The notes under the pieces: model-generated
What the model was told of the DNA's origin: nothing
The model's input: only the letters and a program-made list of their open reading frames with translations
The model's database searches: none
Shown: in pieces, positions 1 to 10,274 of the stretch
Numbering within the stretch: the first letter of the stretch is position 1
How the letters are laid out: every line of letters starts with the position of its first letter
Made by a program: the position numbers and the translations under genes
Assembly: GCA_037355855.1 (NCBI GenBank)
Contig: CM074759.1
Coordinates: forward strand, 4,774,001 to 4,838,000
DNA from: Pseudo-nitzschia pungens
Taxonomy: Eukaryota > Bacillariophyta > Bacillariophyceae > Bacillariales > Bacillariaceae
DNA length: 64,000 bases
Direction of reading: 5' to 3'

Positions 1-966
1 GATGAGATCAGCGCGCACAGAAATGTCACCAGACTGAAACTGAGCCAGCAGGTGCTCCAGCTTAGCTTGGAGAGAAAACACTCCAGCCTTGAGAAAGCTG
101 TGCCGGACACGCTTGAAGTATCGTTGACGCAGATGAGGGTGGGAGGACTGGAGTTTGGACAGAGAGAAATGCACAGGAGGTGGCAGATGTTTGCCCATGA
201 TGCTGCCATTACAGACTTCAATCCAGAGCATGCGATGGTCAGACTCCATACCTTGGGCACCACCAAAGGGACAATACCCTGCCCTGAGAACATCAACATT
301 CTCAGAGACCCAAATGGCATCAATTGGCGTTCTGGTAGTGTTTCTGTTGTGGGTGGCAGGAGGAGAAGACTGAGAATGAAGTGTAAGGATAACCTCTCTG
401 AAACCAAGAGCCTTGAGCTCAGAAGACAAGCCATCAGTCCGAACATCAGAATTGTGATCAATCCCAAGAATGACCTGGTCACCAGCTTCCAGGCATACCT
501 GAAGGGCAGCAGTCAAATCCCGGTGAAAAAGGATGCAAGGATTGGGACTGAAAAGATTCTTGGCTGCTTGAAAGTAGCGGTACTGTTGATTCCAAACTGA
601 GCCAAGATCCCTGTCATTTTCAACAGGACAGTAGGCAGAAAACATGGTGACAGTGGAGCCATCCCTGCCCTGAAACTTGACAAAGGACCACCTTCCAAGG
701 CCCGTAGGATCAGCCCCATGAGCAACCTTGTGGGAACTGAACAATTGGTCAATGGTAAAACCTGTGCCTCCAGGCTGAAGCCATGTGCAGTCAGAAGCCT
801 CATGCTTGTTGTTGGCAAGATAGGAAAAACTTGAAGGGCAGACAGTCTTCATGCGCCGGTTGAAGAGGTCACAGGGAAGGAGTTTGGATTCATTCAAACA
901 ATGCTCAGCAAAAAGCGCCACACTAGCTTTGCTCTTGACAAATTGCCGGGAGTTGTGCCTGGACCT
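1..966 (-). pseudogene. LINE-A1 ORF2 fragment: APE-type endonuclease region
   Basis: On the minus strand this translates as the endonuclease part of LINE-A ORF2. The Y-C-P segment is followed by VILGIDHNSD (the GD.N-type motif), a TPIDAIWVS motif and SDHRMLW, which is the catalytic SDH of apurinic/apyrimidinic-type LINE endonucleases. I see no stop in this frame up to the window edge. The N-terminal part lies at 3191-3448 because element A4 inserted between the two. Bases 952-966 are one copy of the 15-bp target duplication. The gene is broken by that insertion, so it is a fragment despite its open frame. Plus-strand frames over this stretch are antisense shadows. Confidence 0.85.
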
Positions 967-1479
967 ACAATTTGCGCGAAGCGCATTTTGTCCGACGTTC
1001 CGATGTTCCAGTACTAAAAATACGTAGATTTCTACACAACTTTACCATGCGATATCTCGCTCCCTTATACACCCCCAATCACAACCCCAGGACCTACATG
1101 TATTAACCAAGACCTGCGCTCTTCGTTTCTGCTATCGGTTCAGTTGCTGGATGCTTCGTTTGGTTGCTTTGGTTGCCAATTCACCACTCGGCCGATCGAG
1201 CAGCAGCAGCAGCAGCAAACCGACACATAATTTTCTACAGCACTTCCAGTACAGATTCTACCGTACAGCAAAACCGACAACAACAAACGTTGTATTTCTG
1301 CTTCGATCTGTTTCCCAGCTCCATTCCAAGGCCCTTAAGTATATCTTATACTTAATGTTCTACACTGTTTCCAAGCTGCTTAAGTGATTCTCACTTAATG
1401 TTCTACATTCTTCGAAGTTCCTTGCTGAGTCCTCTTAAGTCTTTTCAAGTCGAAGTTCACGAACAGCCCCTTCCACTGT

Positions 1480-1510
1480 AGGAATCTTTTTTTTTAAAAA
1501 AAAAGAAATC
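1480..1510. repeat. T9/A9 palindrome in A4
   Basis: A run of T directly followed by a run of A, flanked by GGAATC and GAAATCC, can form a long A-T hairpin just before the first 150-bp monomer. Confidence 0.6.
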
Positions 1511-2410
1511 CTGTCATCTGTTTTCAAGTCCATTGCCCTGCTGGACCCTAAGTGTTTTCACTTATGGTCCTACTGTTTCTTGACCCAAGCCCCAAAGCCG
1601 CTAAGTACAGTTTGCTTAAGGCTCCACCACCTACATAACCCTCTCAGGTGTACTGTATAAATGTCATCTGTTTCCAAGTCTACTGCCCTGATGGACCCTA
1701 AGTGTTTTCGCTTATGGTCCTACTGTTTCCTGACCCAAGCCCTAAAGCCGCTAAGTACAGTTTGCTTAAGGCTCCACCACCTACATATACCTCTCAGATG
1801 CATTCTTCAACTGTCATCTGTTTTCAAGTCTACTGCCCTGATGGACCCTAAGTGTTTTCGCTTATGGTCCTACTGTTTCCTGACCCAAGCCCTAAAGCCA
1901 CTAAGTACAGTTTGCTTAAGGCTCCCCTACCTACATATACCTCTCAGATGCATTCTTCAACTGTCATCTGTTTTCAAGTCTACTGCCCTGATGGACCATA
2001 AGTGTTTTCGCTTATGGTCCTACTGTTTCCTTACCCAAGCCCCAAAGCCGCTAAGTACAGCTTGCTTAAGGCTCTCCTACCTACATATACCTCTCAGATG
2101 CACACTTCAACTGTCATCTGTTTTCAAGTCTACTGCCCTGCTGGACCATAAGTGTTCTCACTTAAGGTCCTACTATTTCCTGACCCAAGCCCCAAAGCCG
2201 CTAAGTACAGCTTGCTTAAGGCTCTCCTACCTACATAACCCTCTCAGATGCACACTTCAACTGTCATCTGTTTTCAAGTCTACTGCCCTGATAGTCCATA
2301 ATTGTTTTTGATTATGGACCTACTGTTTTTATGACCCAAGCCCCAAAGCTGCTAAGTACATGTTACTTAACGCACCACCACCTACATATACCCCTCCAGT
2401 TCACAGTACA
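1511..2410 (+). repeat. 150-bp tandem monomers in the 5' UTR of A4
   Basis: The phrase CTGTCATCTGTTTTCAAGTC recurs at 1511, 1661, 1811, 1961, 2111 and 2261, exactly 150 bp apart, giving six units of which the last is degraded. A shortened seventh resemblance follows to about 2480. Each unit carries a small hairpin of the TAAGTG-loop-CACTTA type. Related but less regular motifs fill the 5' UTRs of A1, A2 and A3. The arrangement recalls the promoter monomers of mouse L1 5' UTRs. A promoter role here is inference. Confidence 0.9.
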
Positions 2411-3096
2411 GCAGAGACCTCTTTTCAAGCCTACAGCCCTGATGGTCCATAAGTGTTTTCACTTAAAGGCCCTGTTTCCAAGCTACTACAGGAGAGCAAG
2501 TTCAAGTTCGAACAGAAGGCCAGCTGTTACGAATTTGAATTTGGTAGTAGGCTCCACCGCCTCTACGTGTTTCCGGCTACTACTAATTCCGGCTACTACT
2601 AAGTTCGAACAGGAGGACAGCTGTTCTGAATTTGGTAGTAGGCACTGTACTTTATGTACCATACAGTGGTAAGGAATGTGGTTCGGGATGTGTTTGGGGA
2701 TGACTACTCGCATTACTGGTGATGCTGCAATCCAGCATTCAGAGAGGAGTTTTGCTTTTGTACGCTGACCACTAGCATTACAGATACCATGTATCTAGTC
2801 AGGGTTTTGCTTGTGTCAGCTGACCACTAGCATTACGGATGCTGCACACCAGCATTGGAGGGACAGTTTTGCTTGTGTCTTTCCCTTTCACGTTCTTGTT
2901 ACCCCGTTTCCTGTACGCTTTGCAACAGCAGTGTCTGTTGTGCTCTGGACTGGTTCGTTTTTTTTTTTCCTGTTTCTTACCAAGGTTCGTTTGCAAAATA
3001 GCCGTCCTTACAACCTGGGGCCTATTCCCCATGGTTGAGGCGGCGCGTCGTTCTACAACTTGGGGCCTAACCTCTCTTCGATTGAGGCGACGATAA

Positions 3097-3138
3097 AGTC
3101 TGGTTACAGACTGAGTAGCTTTTAACCACCTTCGGTGG
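3097..3138 (+). promoter_or_regulatory. LINE-A 3' UTR tandem hairpins (A4)
   Basis: Two stem-loops lie just before the ATT microsatellite end: AGTCTG-GTTA-CAGACT (3097-3112) and CCACC-TTC-GGTGG (3126-3138). Both are conserved in A3, with a paired base change in the second stem. They probably serve as the recognition structure for target-primed reverse transcription. Confidence 0.65.
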
Positions 3139-3190
3139 ATTTTCCTACTTAAATAAGTATATTATTATTATTATTGTTGTGCCTGGACCT

Positions 3191-3448
3191 GGACATAAAA
3201 GCAGCTCTGCGCTGAGGCCCAATGTTTTGGAAGGTGATGATGGTGGAATTGGAGGATGGAGCTTGAGGAAAAGGATGTCCAAAACTATCAGAATCCTTAG
3301 CAGCAAGAGAGTCTCCATGAAGAGTTAATTGGACAAAGTGAGAATCAGGGAGAGAGTCAGAGGGGGGAAGGGAAGAACCGGGAGAAGCACGGATGGGATT
3401 TGGAGTGGAAGGCATCCCATCAAACCTCACACCAGAAATCCTAACCAT
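3191..3448 (-). pseudogene. LINE-A1 ORF2 N-terminal fragment
   Basis: On the minus strand ORF2 starts at the ATG at 3448-3446, which overlaps the ORF1 stop (TAG at 3443-3441) inside ATGGTTAG. The fragment carries the N-terminal extension and the beginning of the endonuclease fold (IITFQNIGPQRR, where N is the metal-binding Asn). It is interrupted by A4 right after the residues equivalent to FMSRS. The start choice follows the overlap architecture shared with A3 and A2. Confidence 0.8.
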
Positions 3449-4970
3449 GATCAGAAGGAAACCGAGTCTGTCGCACGGTAGAAAAAGTTGCCGGAGCTGA
3501 CTTGGTAGACGCATTGGTATGGCTCAAATCACTGACACTAGCATCAGTGTTAGGAGAAAAGGCAATGGCAGCCACACCAACCTGTAAAAGAAGAGGCCAC
3601 ATCATCCCCAACACTAGGTTTGTCTACAGGCTGGCCAGCATGAGCCGCATCAGGGGAAGCACCAGGCAAGGAGGTAGAGGGAGATGTACCATCTGCAGAA
3701 CCCTGAGTAGTTGTAGCCTGAGCAGCAGTAGTTGTAGCCTGAGCGGCAGTGAGGTCAGAGGTACCAGTGGCTAGAGTAGCCATGGATTGGGAATCATCAT
3801 AGCCACAACCACCACTGTCATCACGTGCCTGGAGTTGAAAGTGCAAATCCAGATCAAAAGTAAGGTCTGGAGCAAGGTCAACTGACAAATCATCATCAAC
3901 AAGTTCCCAATCCCTTGCATCACCATCACCAAAAAAGGGAAGAGATTCATGCTGTATCTGGTCAGCAGCAGGAGTAGTTTCCACAACACATTTGGCAGTT
4001 TCATCCCAGTGGAAGGCTTCCATTTCAGTCAAGCACTCAGAAGAGAACCACTGTTGAACACAGGAACCATACTGTGCTTCCAGAAAAATAGGCAGGAAAG
4101 ACAACATGGCCATGGCTTCAGCCTTGGTGGTGGTGTTGTACAAAGCAAGGATTTCACCCCGGTAGGAGCTAGTATCAACAACCAACTGAAAGGAACAGGG
4201 GCCAGGACCAATTGTCACGGGTTCGTATACCCATTAACACTCGGCGCAAAGTCTTCAAGCCCAAGCCCTGTCCCAAATCAACAGGAAGATCAAGATCAAC
4301 AACTCCCAGAACAGGAGCAGTCTCATGGCTTGCAATAAACTTGGCTTGTCGGTACTTGGCTTGTTTCACAGTCTTGAGCTTGGTGGGAGGGAGGGGCCTG
4401 TCAGATGGGTTGGTGGCTGTCTCAATAAACTTGTAGAATTTACCATCAGGGAGGGATGCAATGTCAGAAGGCTTGCACCTGTTGAACTGACCTTTGAGCA
4501 GCTTGACAGTTTGGGCTCGCTTGGTAGCATCACAAAGAACATGAGCAGCTGAGACAGGATTTGGATCAGGGGCTCTGGAGTTGTCCAGGCTGATGTTCTT
4601 CCGGATAACAGAAATAGGAAAGGCTTGGAACCTGGGATGGGTCTGAAGCAATGCATTGTAGTGATCAAGATCAAAACTTGGCATGTAAGATCCAAGGAGG
4701 AAACCACAGGTGACAATAACTGGAGCCTGGATGTGATCATACTTCAAGTCCATGTCACGATCCCTGAGTCTCTGAAGCAAAATGGTAGACAGGAGAGTCT
4801 TCAAAGAAACGCTGTGCCCAACAAAGAACCTGAAATGGGGAGCAGTTCTGCTGCGAAGCCACAGCTGAGTGACATACAATTCCAAGGTTTTTCTGTCGGG
4901 GAGGGTAGACCACAGCTTGGTGACAGGCTTGGCTTTGGGGTTGAGCCTATCTCTGGAAGGAAAAACATAG
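3441..4970 (-). pseudogene. LINE-A1 ORF1, C-terminal half (frameshifted)
   Basis: Minus-strand equivalent of the second half of A3 ORF1. It has the segment with APVIVTCGFLLGSYM, the FYKFIETATNPSD segment and the acidic GDGDARDWELVDDD stretch. Relative to A3 it carries a 7-nt insertion near 4190 and a 1-nt insertion near 3590, so the reading frame breaks after FLSVGC and again near the end. A2 carries exactly the same two changes at 59070-59080 and near 59675. The 5' half of ORF1 lies beyond Gy-A, at 25086-26666. No known ORF1 domain (zinc knuckle, RRM) is recognisable. Confidence 0.8.
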
Positions 4971-4975
4971 AGCAT

Positions 4976-5265
4976 TGTTACACTCTAAGGTAGAAAATTG
5001 GAGTAGTATTAAAAAAAGTGACTAATCGTTAACTCTTAAGAGAGCATTTCAGTTTTTGTGTGAACGTTTGAATGAACGTTTGAATATACACGAGCGCGCC
5101 TTGCTACCATTTGAATAACGGCGCACATACATTGGTGGAGCGTCCGGCGTACAGTTTGAATGTTTGTATTCAAACACCGGTCAGCTCCTAAAGCTGGGCG
5201 GCTTATATGTGGGATTCGTTTAATTATTTAATCGTGGTTCATGCTTGCTACGCTAGCATGTCACA
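4976..5265 (-). repeat. Gy-A 3' LTR
   Basis: Long terminal repeat, 290 bp, starting TGTTACACTCTAAGG and ending GCTAGCATGTCACA on the plus strand. It is the downstream LTR because the element reads on the minus strand. Its inner edge carries a tip hairpin (CATGCT...AGCATG on the minus strand). Confidence 0.93.
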
Positions 5266-5294
5266 TAGTGCCTCATGATTGGACGAATCCTATG

Positions 5295-8200
5295 TTAAGC
5301 TGCCCAATGAATGGTCGTTGACTCCGACTCCGGCTCCGGCTCCTTGTAAGGAGTCAGCTTCCGGATGTTCACTGTTTCGACCACTGAGGGAGCTTTCTGC
5401 AGTTGCACTGTACCATTGTCGTTGACTTGTACAATCGTAAAAGGTCCTGTTCTTAGGGGCTGTAGCTTGTCCGGGTCTGGCTCTTGCAACCATACCCTAT
5501 CATTGCTTCTGAAGATATGTTCTATTCGCTTGGCGTTGTCTCGGAGCAGGGCCTTATTGATTCCCTGCTGCCTCAGTTGTTGAAGCGCCAATAGATTGGA
5601 GGTTAGTGGTAGATCTATCATCATGTCCCTGTTGAATACCAGGGAACCGGGGGATGCCTGTAGAGAGGTACTGACAGCACACCTGGAGGCATGCATGCAA
5701 GTTGCCAGCGCGTTGTCCATGAGCTGAGTGGCTCTGGCGTTGGCTTGTGGAGGATTCACATGCACTAGAACGCGTAGGATATCAGCCACTGTATGATGTA
5801 CTCGCTCGCAGACGGCATTCGCTTGTGGATTCTTCACTGTAGTGGGGACTGATTGGACTCCATACTGCTTGAGAGTGAGTTGGAATTCGGCCCCTAGGAA
5901 CTCACCACCATTGTCATGGATGCATCTGTTTGGTCTAGGATATCTTGAGAGCCAGCAATTCTTGAATTGATCAGAGACATAAGTCTCTGATACGGATGAT
6001 TTCAAGTAGGTTGGTAACTGGATCAATACAGGTGAGGGCCTTGAAGTTATAGGTCTTGTTCTGAGCTGTGATCTTCCACGGGCCTATAAGGTCCACATGA
6101 ACTTCATCGAAGGGAGATACCGGGGCTTCTTTGGGAGGAAGCTTCCCATATTTAGCTTGCCTGCTCTTGTATTGGATGCAATCATTAGGGCAGACGTAGG
6201 ACTTGCATAAGTTGGACAGGTTGTCTGCATAGAATCAAGCTGCGATAGTCTTATATAATCTGGTGGATCCACAATGACCCAACAGGAGATGGTACCATTT
6301 GATGGTATCATTTGTGAGGGAACTCGGTATATAAATTCTCCAATTATCTGGATTGGATTGGTTGGCATAGCAGAGGATGTTATTGCCTTGCAATTCTTGG
6401 TAAAAGAATGCCTTGGATTGAATCTTGAACTTGACAGTCGGGTCCTTCTGCTGATGGAGATATATCTTGGTATAGTTAACCGGGCATTCCATGTCTTGGT
6501 TGTTTGGTAGGTTGACTAGACACTCATTGTTCAGCAAACAAGAGTATAACTCCTGATCTGCGTCATTGCATAAGTGCTGGAATAGATTGGGGAACTCTGC
6601 TAAAAACAGGTCTTCATCTTGCTTGGGGACTTCAAGTTTCAAAAAATCAATAAGAGTGCCCTTATTGAGGGCTTCTTTCTTCCCCACAGTAGGTGGATCC
6701 ATCCGGGGGAGCCTGGAGAAGGCATCAGCAAGAACATTCTTCTTGCCTTCAACATAAGTAAGGTTGACACCGAATTCTTCAAGGAAGAGCCTCCAGCGGA
6801 GGACTCGTTGGACTGAAAGGGTCCTGAAGGTAAGGTTCTTGTGGTCGGTGTATACGTTGATAACACCACCGAGGAGCATTTTTCTGTACTCTTTGCAGCA
6901 GAGTACTATAGCTAGGAGTTCTTTCTCCATAGTAGTATAATTCTTCTGGGCATCAGATAGTTTCTTAGACCAATAGGCGATTGGCTTGCCATCTTGTAGT
7001 ATGGCGGCACCAAGCTGTAGGTCTGAGGCATCAGTATACAGTTCAAAGGGCTTGTTAAGGTCTGGATAGGTGTTCAGCGCATCTGCTGCCACCATTGCTT
7101 TCATCTCTTGGAAGGCTTTATCTTGAGCAGGACCCCAAGTGAAAGCTGAAGGGGCTTTCCTTTGTTTGGCTTTGATGGTAGCTGCTTGAGGAGCCTGCTT
7201 CTTGGGGGTCCCGGTGATATCAAAGAGAGGAGCTAGGACATGGCACCTTCGAGGCCACATATCCCTGTAATATCCAACTGCTCCAAGGAAGGACTTGACT
7301 TGAGTGATAGTACGAGGTTGATCCATGCGGAGGATGGCTTCAATCTTCTTTCTCCATGGCTTAACTGCTGTAGGAGTCATCCAATATCCAAGGAAGTCAG
7401 TCTCTTGTACAGCCCAATCACATTTGAGTGGGTTGCACTTGAGCCCATTCTGGTTAAGCCGGTCTAGGATCTTGTCGATAGTCTTCATGTGGAGGTCAAA
7501 GGATCCGTCAGTCCATATACCAATATCATCAATATAAACAGTGCAGTCCGTGTCTTGTAGGATATCTTCCATTAGTTGCTGGGCAACATCTGGAGAGACT
7601 TTGACACCCATGGGGAGTCTCTGATACTCATAGCAACCATATGGCGTCACTATGGTACAGAGTTTCTTGCTTGCGTCATCCAGTTCAAAGCAGTAGTATT
7701 GCATAGACAAGTCAATCTTGGTGAAATGAGTGTACTTGCCTCACTTGTTCATGATGTCTTGTATCCGGGGAATTGGATAAGGACGTCTTTCAAGGAGTTC
7801 ATTCAGTTCCCTAAAGTCTGATACCCATCGTACCCTGTTATCTTTCTTTGGAACAATAAAGGTTGGGAATGCCCATTCGGCCGGTCCAGTGCAACGCTTG
7901 AGGACTCCATCATTACAAAGATTCTGGAGCTCCCTTTTGAATAGGTCTTCTCTTTTGTATGCAACTGGGTAAGGCTTTTTGTGTATGGGCTTGGATCCTG
8001 GCTTCAGTCTTAGGGAGATCTTCTTGTGTGGATACTTGCCAAGTTCTCCATTGAAGACGTTTGGATACTTGTTTAGTATTGCTTGGAACTGCTGCTGCTC
8101 AGTCTTGGACATGTGGGACTGTTGCTGTGCGACTGTAGATGGATCTGTTTCTTGGTAGGCTCTGTCTAGGATCACCTTGGACTTGTATGGATTGGCAAAG

Positions 8201-9178
8201 AGATCATCAGCAAAGAGTTCAGCGTCCTCTAGTTCTTCCATGAGCATGGTGTAGTCAGACTCGTGGTATAAGGACGTGTCTTTCATGGGAATAGTTCTGT
8301 CCATCCACTGAACTGCTCCTTCTTTGAATAGGAGATTGATCTTTGCTAGGTGGAGGAAGTCTCTGCCTAGTATCAGATCATATTTGCAGTTAGGGGAATG
8401 GAAGAGCCTTGCCTCTTGTTGGTCTATGGTGTAGTTGCCAAACTCTTGTAGCTTGAGGTTCTTCATGATGATGTATTCTGTAGTGTCGAAGCTTCCATTC
8501 GCTGTAGTTGTTAAAACTTGATGCTTGCTTCGGAGTGGCATTGTGCCAAATGGTAGGGCGCGCTTGTTGATTAGAGTTCCGGAAGATCCACTATCGAGTA
8601 GTGCGAGTAGTGGTCTCGATTTCGTTGGTATGCCTTGTATATATTGTACTGTAGTTAAAAGAATAGGAGCCACGTTGCTCTTATTCGATGCCTGTTCTGC
8701 TGGGTTTCCAGCAGTTGACAGCAGCTTTAAATAATTTTGCTCCAGCGCACCTCTTTTGGTGTAGTCTTTGGAGTTTTGAGTATTGCAATAGAGATTTTTT
8801 GCTGTACCAGTAGACCAATTTCTTGCCAGGGACAAGGTTGGTCCATTTGTTGCTGCTGTCTGATTCCGATCGATCGCGTTGATCGATACTGATGCGTCGG
8901 TTGTACCCTTGGATCGATCTTGTTTTCGATTCAGATCCGCGTTCGATATATCCTGGAGGATGTTTCGGACGATTGTTCTTGCTGCATTCGCAGGCTTTGC
9001 TGAGCTTTCAACAGGAATACTCCATCCTGTAGGTTCCTTCCCCTCTTTATCTGGGAGATCTCCTCCATGCGTCATCCCAGACAGCAGGGCTGTACTGGCA
9101 TCCAGTTCCAGGGGAGCTGGAGGCAAGGTGATTGCTGGTTTGGTTGAAGCCGGGGGCTTCTGGGGCTTGGGAAGCGAG
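5295..9178 (-). pseudogene. pol: Gy-A pol (PR-RT-RNaseH-INT), dead
   Basis: Encodes, from high to low coordinates, an aspartic protease (LLDSGSSGTLINK), reverse transcriptase (IDLSMQYY, VYIDDIG), RNase H (YTDASDLQLGAA, TDHKNLTF) and integrase ending near 5295. Lesions seen: in-frame TGA at 7741-7743 inside RT (after IQDIMNK), TGA at 6235-6237 in the integrase zinc-finger region where Gy-B has CGA, and a deletion of about 11 nt near 5985 relative to Gy-C that shifts the integrase frame. The protease frame overlaps the end of gag in a different frame, because Gy-A lacks about 8 nt after the gag stop that Gy-C has. The Ty3/gypsy assignment rests on integrase following RNase H. Confidence 0.9.
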
Positions 9179-9918
9179 TCAGGGGAGCCAGACAAGTTCC
9201 CCATCGATACTTCTTTCGGTCCGGCCTCCATGCGCCATGTGGTAGGATTCCATCGCTGCTCGCATGTGGGCTTGGAAGGCTTCATTGCTTCCGGAGACAA
9301 GGTGGGCTTGTGTGTGGAAAGTCTCTGCTTGCTTGGATTGAGGAGGCTTGTTGTAATTTTTGGAGTACTTGTTCTTCGAGCACTCCGACCAATCATGGTT
9401 GTGACCGGGGATCCTGCAAGGGTTGGATTTCTTCTTGTTGTTATTTCCTTTGTGGTTGTGCGAGTTGCGCTTGCGCGAGTTGCTGTTATTGCTGTTGGAG
9501 TTGTTCGAGCGCTTCTGTTGTTTGTTGTTGTTCTTGTTGCTCTTCTTATTGGCTTGGCGCTCGTGACAGCTCATGTGATCAACGATGTGCTGTACTGTGG
9601 TTCCGTCTTGAATTCCACTATGGATGATTCCATAGCTCTCTATCCATGAAGATGGGAAGGAGTGGAGGAGAATGGTGAGTTTCTCCACTTTGGAGAGAGG
9701 AGCACTGCTTCCATCTAATTTCTGGGTGTACTTCATGAGGATAAGGATCCGGTCTGCGTGTTCTTTACAGGTGACCGATGATGTCTTTCTGCATTCGGGA
9801 CTTCTGAGATAAGTATGCATGATATCTCTAGCGTCCCTGGCGTTACAGTAGAGCTTGGTGAAGTCAAGGAACGCTTGGTCATATCCCCCAATATCTTCCT
9901 GATCATATTGGTACTCTT
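9179..9918 (-). pseudogene. gag: Gy-A gag, C-terminal part
   Basis: Minus-strand Gag C-terminal part, from the capsid-like helices (DFTKLYCNARDARDIMHTYL) through an Asn/Lys-rich linker to a zinc-knuckle-like CRIPGHNHDWSEC and the conserved end ELVWLP followed by TGA. Its upstream part is separated by Gy-B, whose 5-bp duplication CTCTT is at 9914-9918 and 24541-24545. The stop at 9179-9181 matches the gag stops of Gy-B, Gy-C and Gy-D. Confidence 0.88.
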
Positions 9919-10244
9919 TGTTACGGTCTAGAGTAGAATTTCGGAGTAGTATGAAAAATTGTGAATGTTTAGATACTTTACGAGATATTGTTACGTGAAT
10001 TGAGAATGGAGACATATAAAATTTTGAGGTCGCGAGCATAGCCACACTTTGGCATGCTCTGCCATAAATGTTGGTTCATTGTCGGTTCCCACGATTAGGC
10101 ATATATCCTAATCTGGGACTCGACCATAATAGTTAGAACACATATCAAAATGTATTCATGACTGAGGATATAATATTCGATTCCCATATGGGATTCGGTT
10201 AATTATTCAGTCGTGGCTTGAGCTAGCTACGCTAGCCCGTCACA
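9919..10244 (-). repeat. Gy-B 3' LTR
   Basis: 326-bp LTR starting TGTTACGGTCTAGAG and ending GCTAGCCCGTCACA on the plus strand. The adjacent interior sequence ATTAACCGAAT (10257-10267) is the exact reverse complement of ATTCGGTTAAT inside the LTR (10193-10203). Confidence 0.93.
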
Positions 10245-10274
10245 TAGTGCCCCATGATTAACCGAATTCCATAG

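Larger units (their letters stand above)
967..3175 (+). mobile_element. A4: ORF-less LINE-A derivative with 15-bp TSD
   Basis: This 2209-bp insert is flanked by the perfect 15-bp duplication GTTGTGCCTGGACCT (952-966 and 3176-3190), which pins both ends. It starts with the LINE-A 5' terminal block (ACAATTTGCGCG..., then TTTTGTCCGACGTTCCGATG) and ends with the LINE-A 3' UTR (GAGGCGACG, two hairpins, ATT microsatellite). ORF1 and ORF2 are completely absent. Between the ends lie 150-bp tandem monomers (1511-2410) and about 700 bp of unique sequence. It is best read as a non-autonomous element keeping both termini of an autonomous LINE, presumably mobilised by LINE-A ORF2 protein. Reading frames inside, such as that at 1661-2311, arise because the 150-bp period is divisible by three. 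Confidence 0.9.

Noticed and set aside
52..600. 182-aa plus-strand frame, and similar ones at 37186-38388 and 60433-61101
   Set aside because: These are antisense to the conserved LINE-A ORF2 endonuclease region, and the sense strand carries the catalytic motifs.
1661..2311. 216-aa plus-strand reading frame
   Set aside because: It is the translation of 150-bp tandem monomers. The period is a multiple of three, so a frame stays open without selection.
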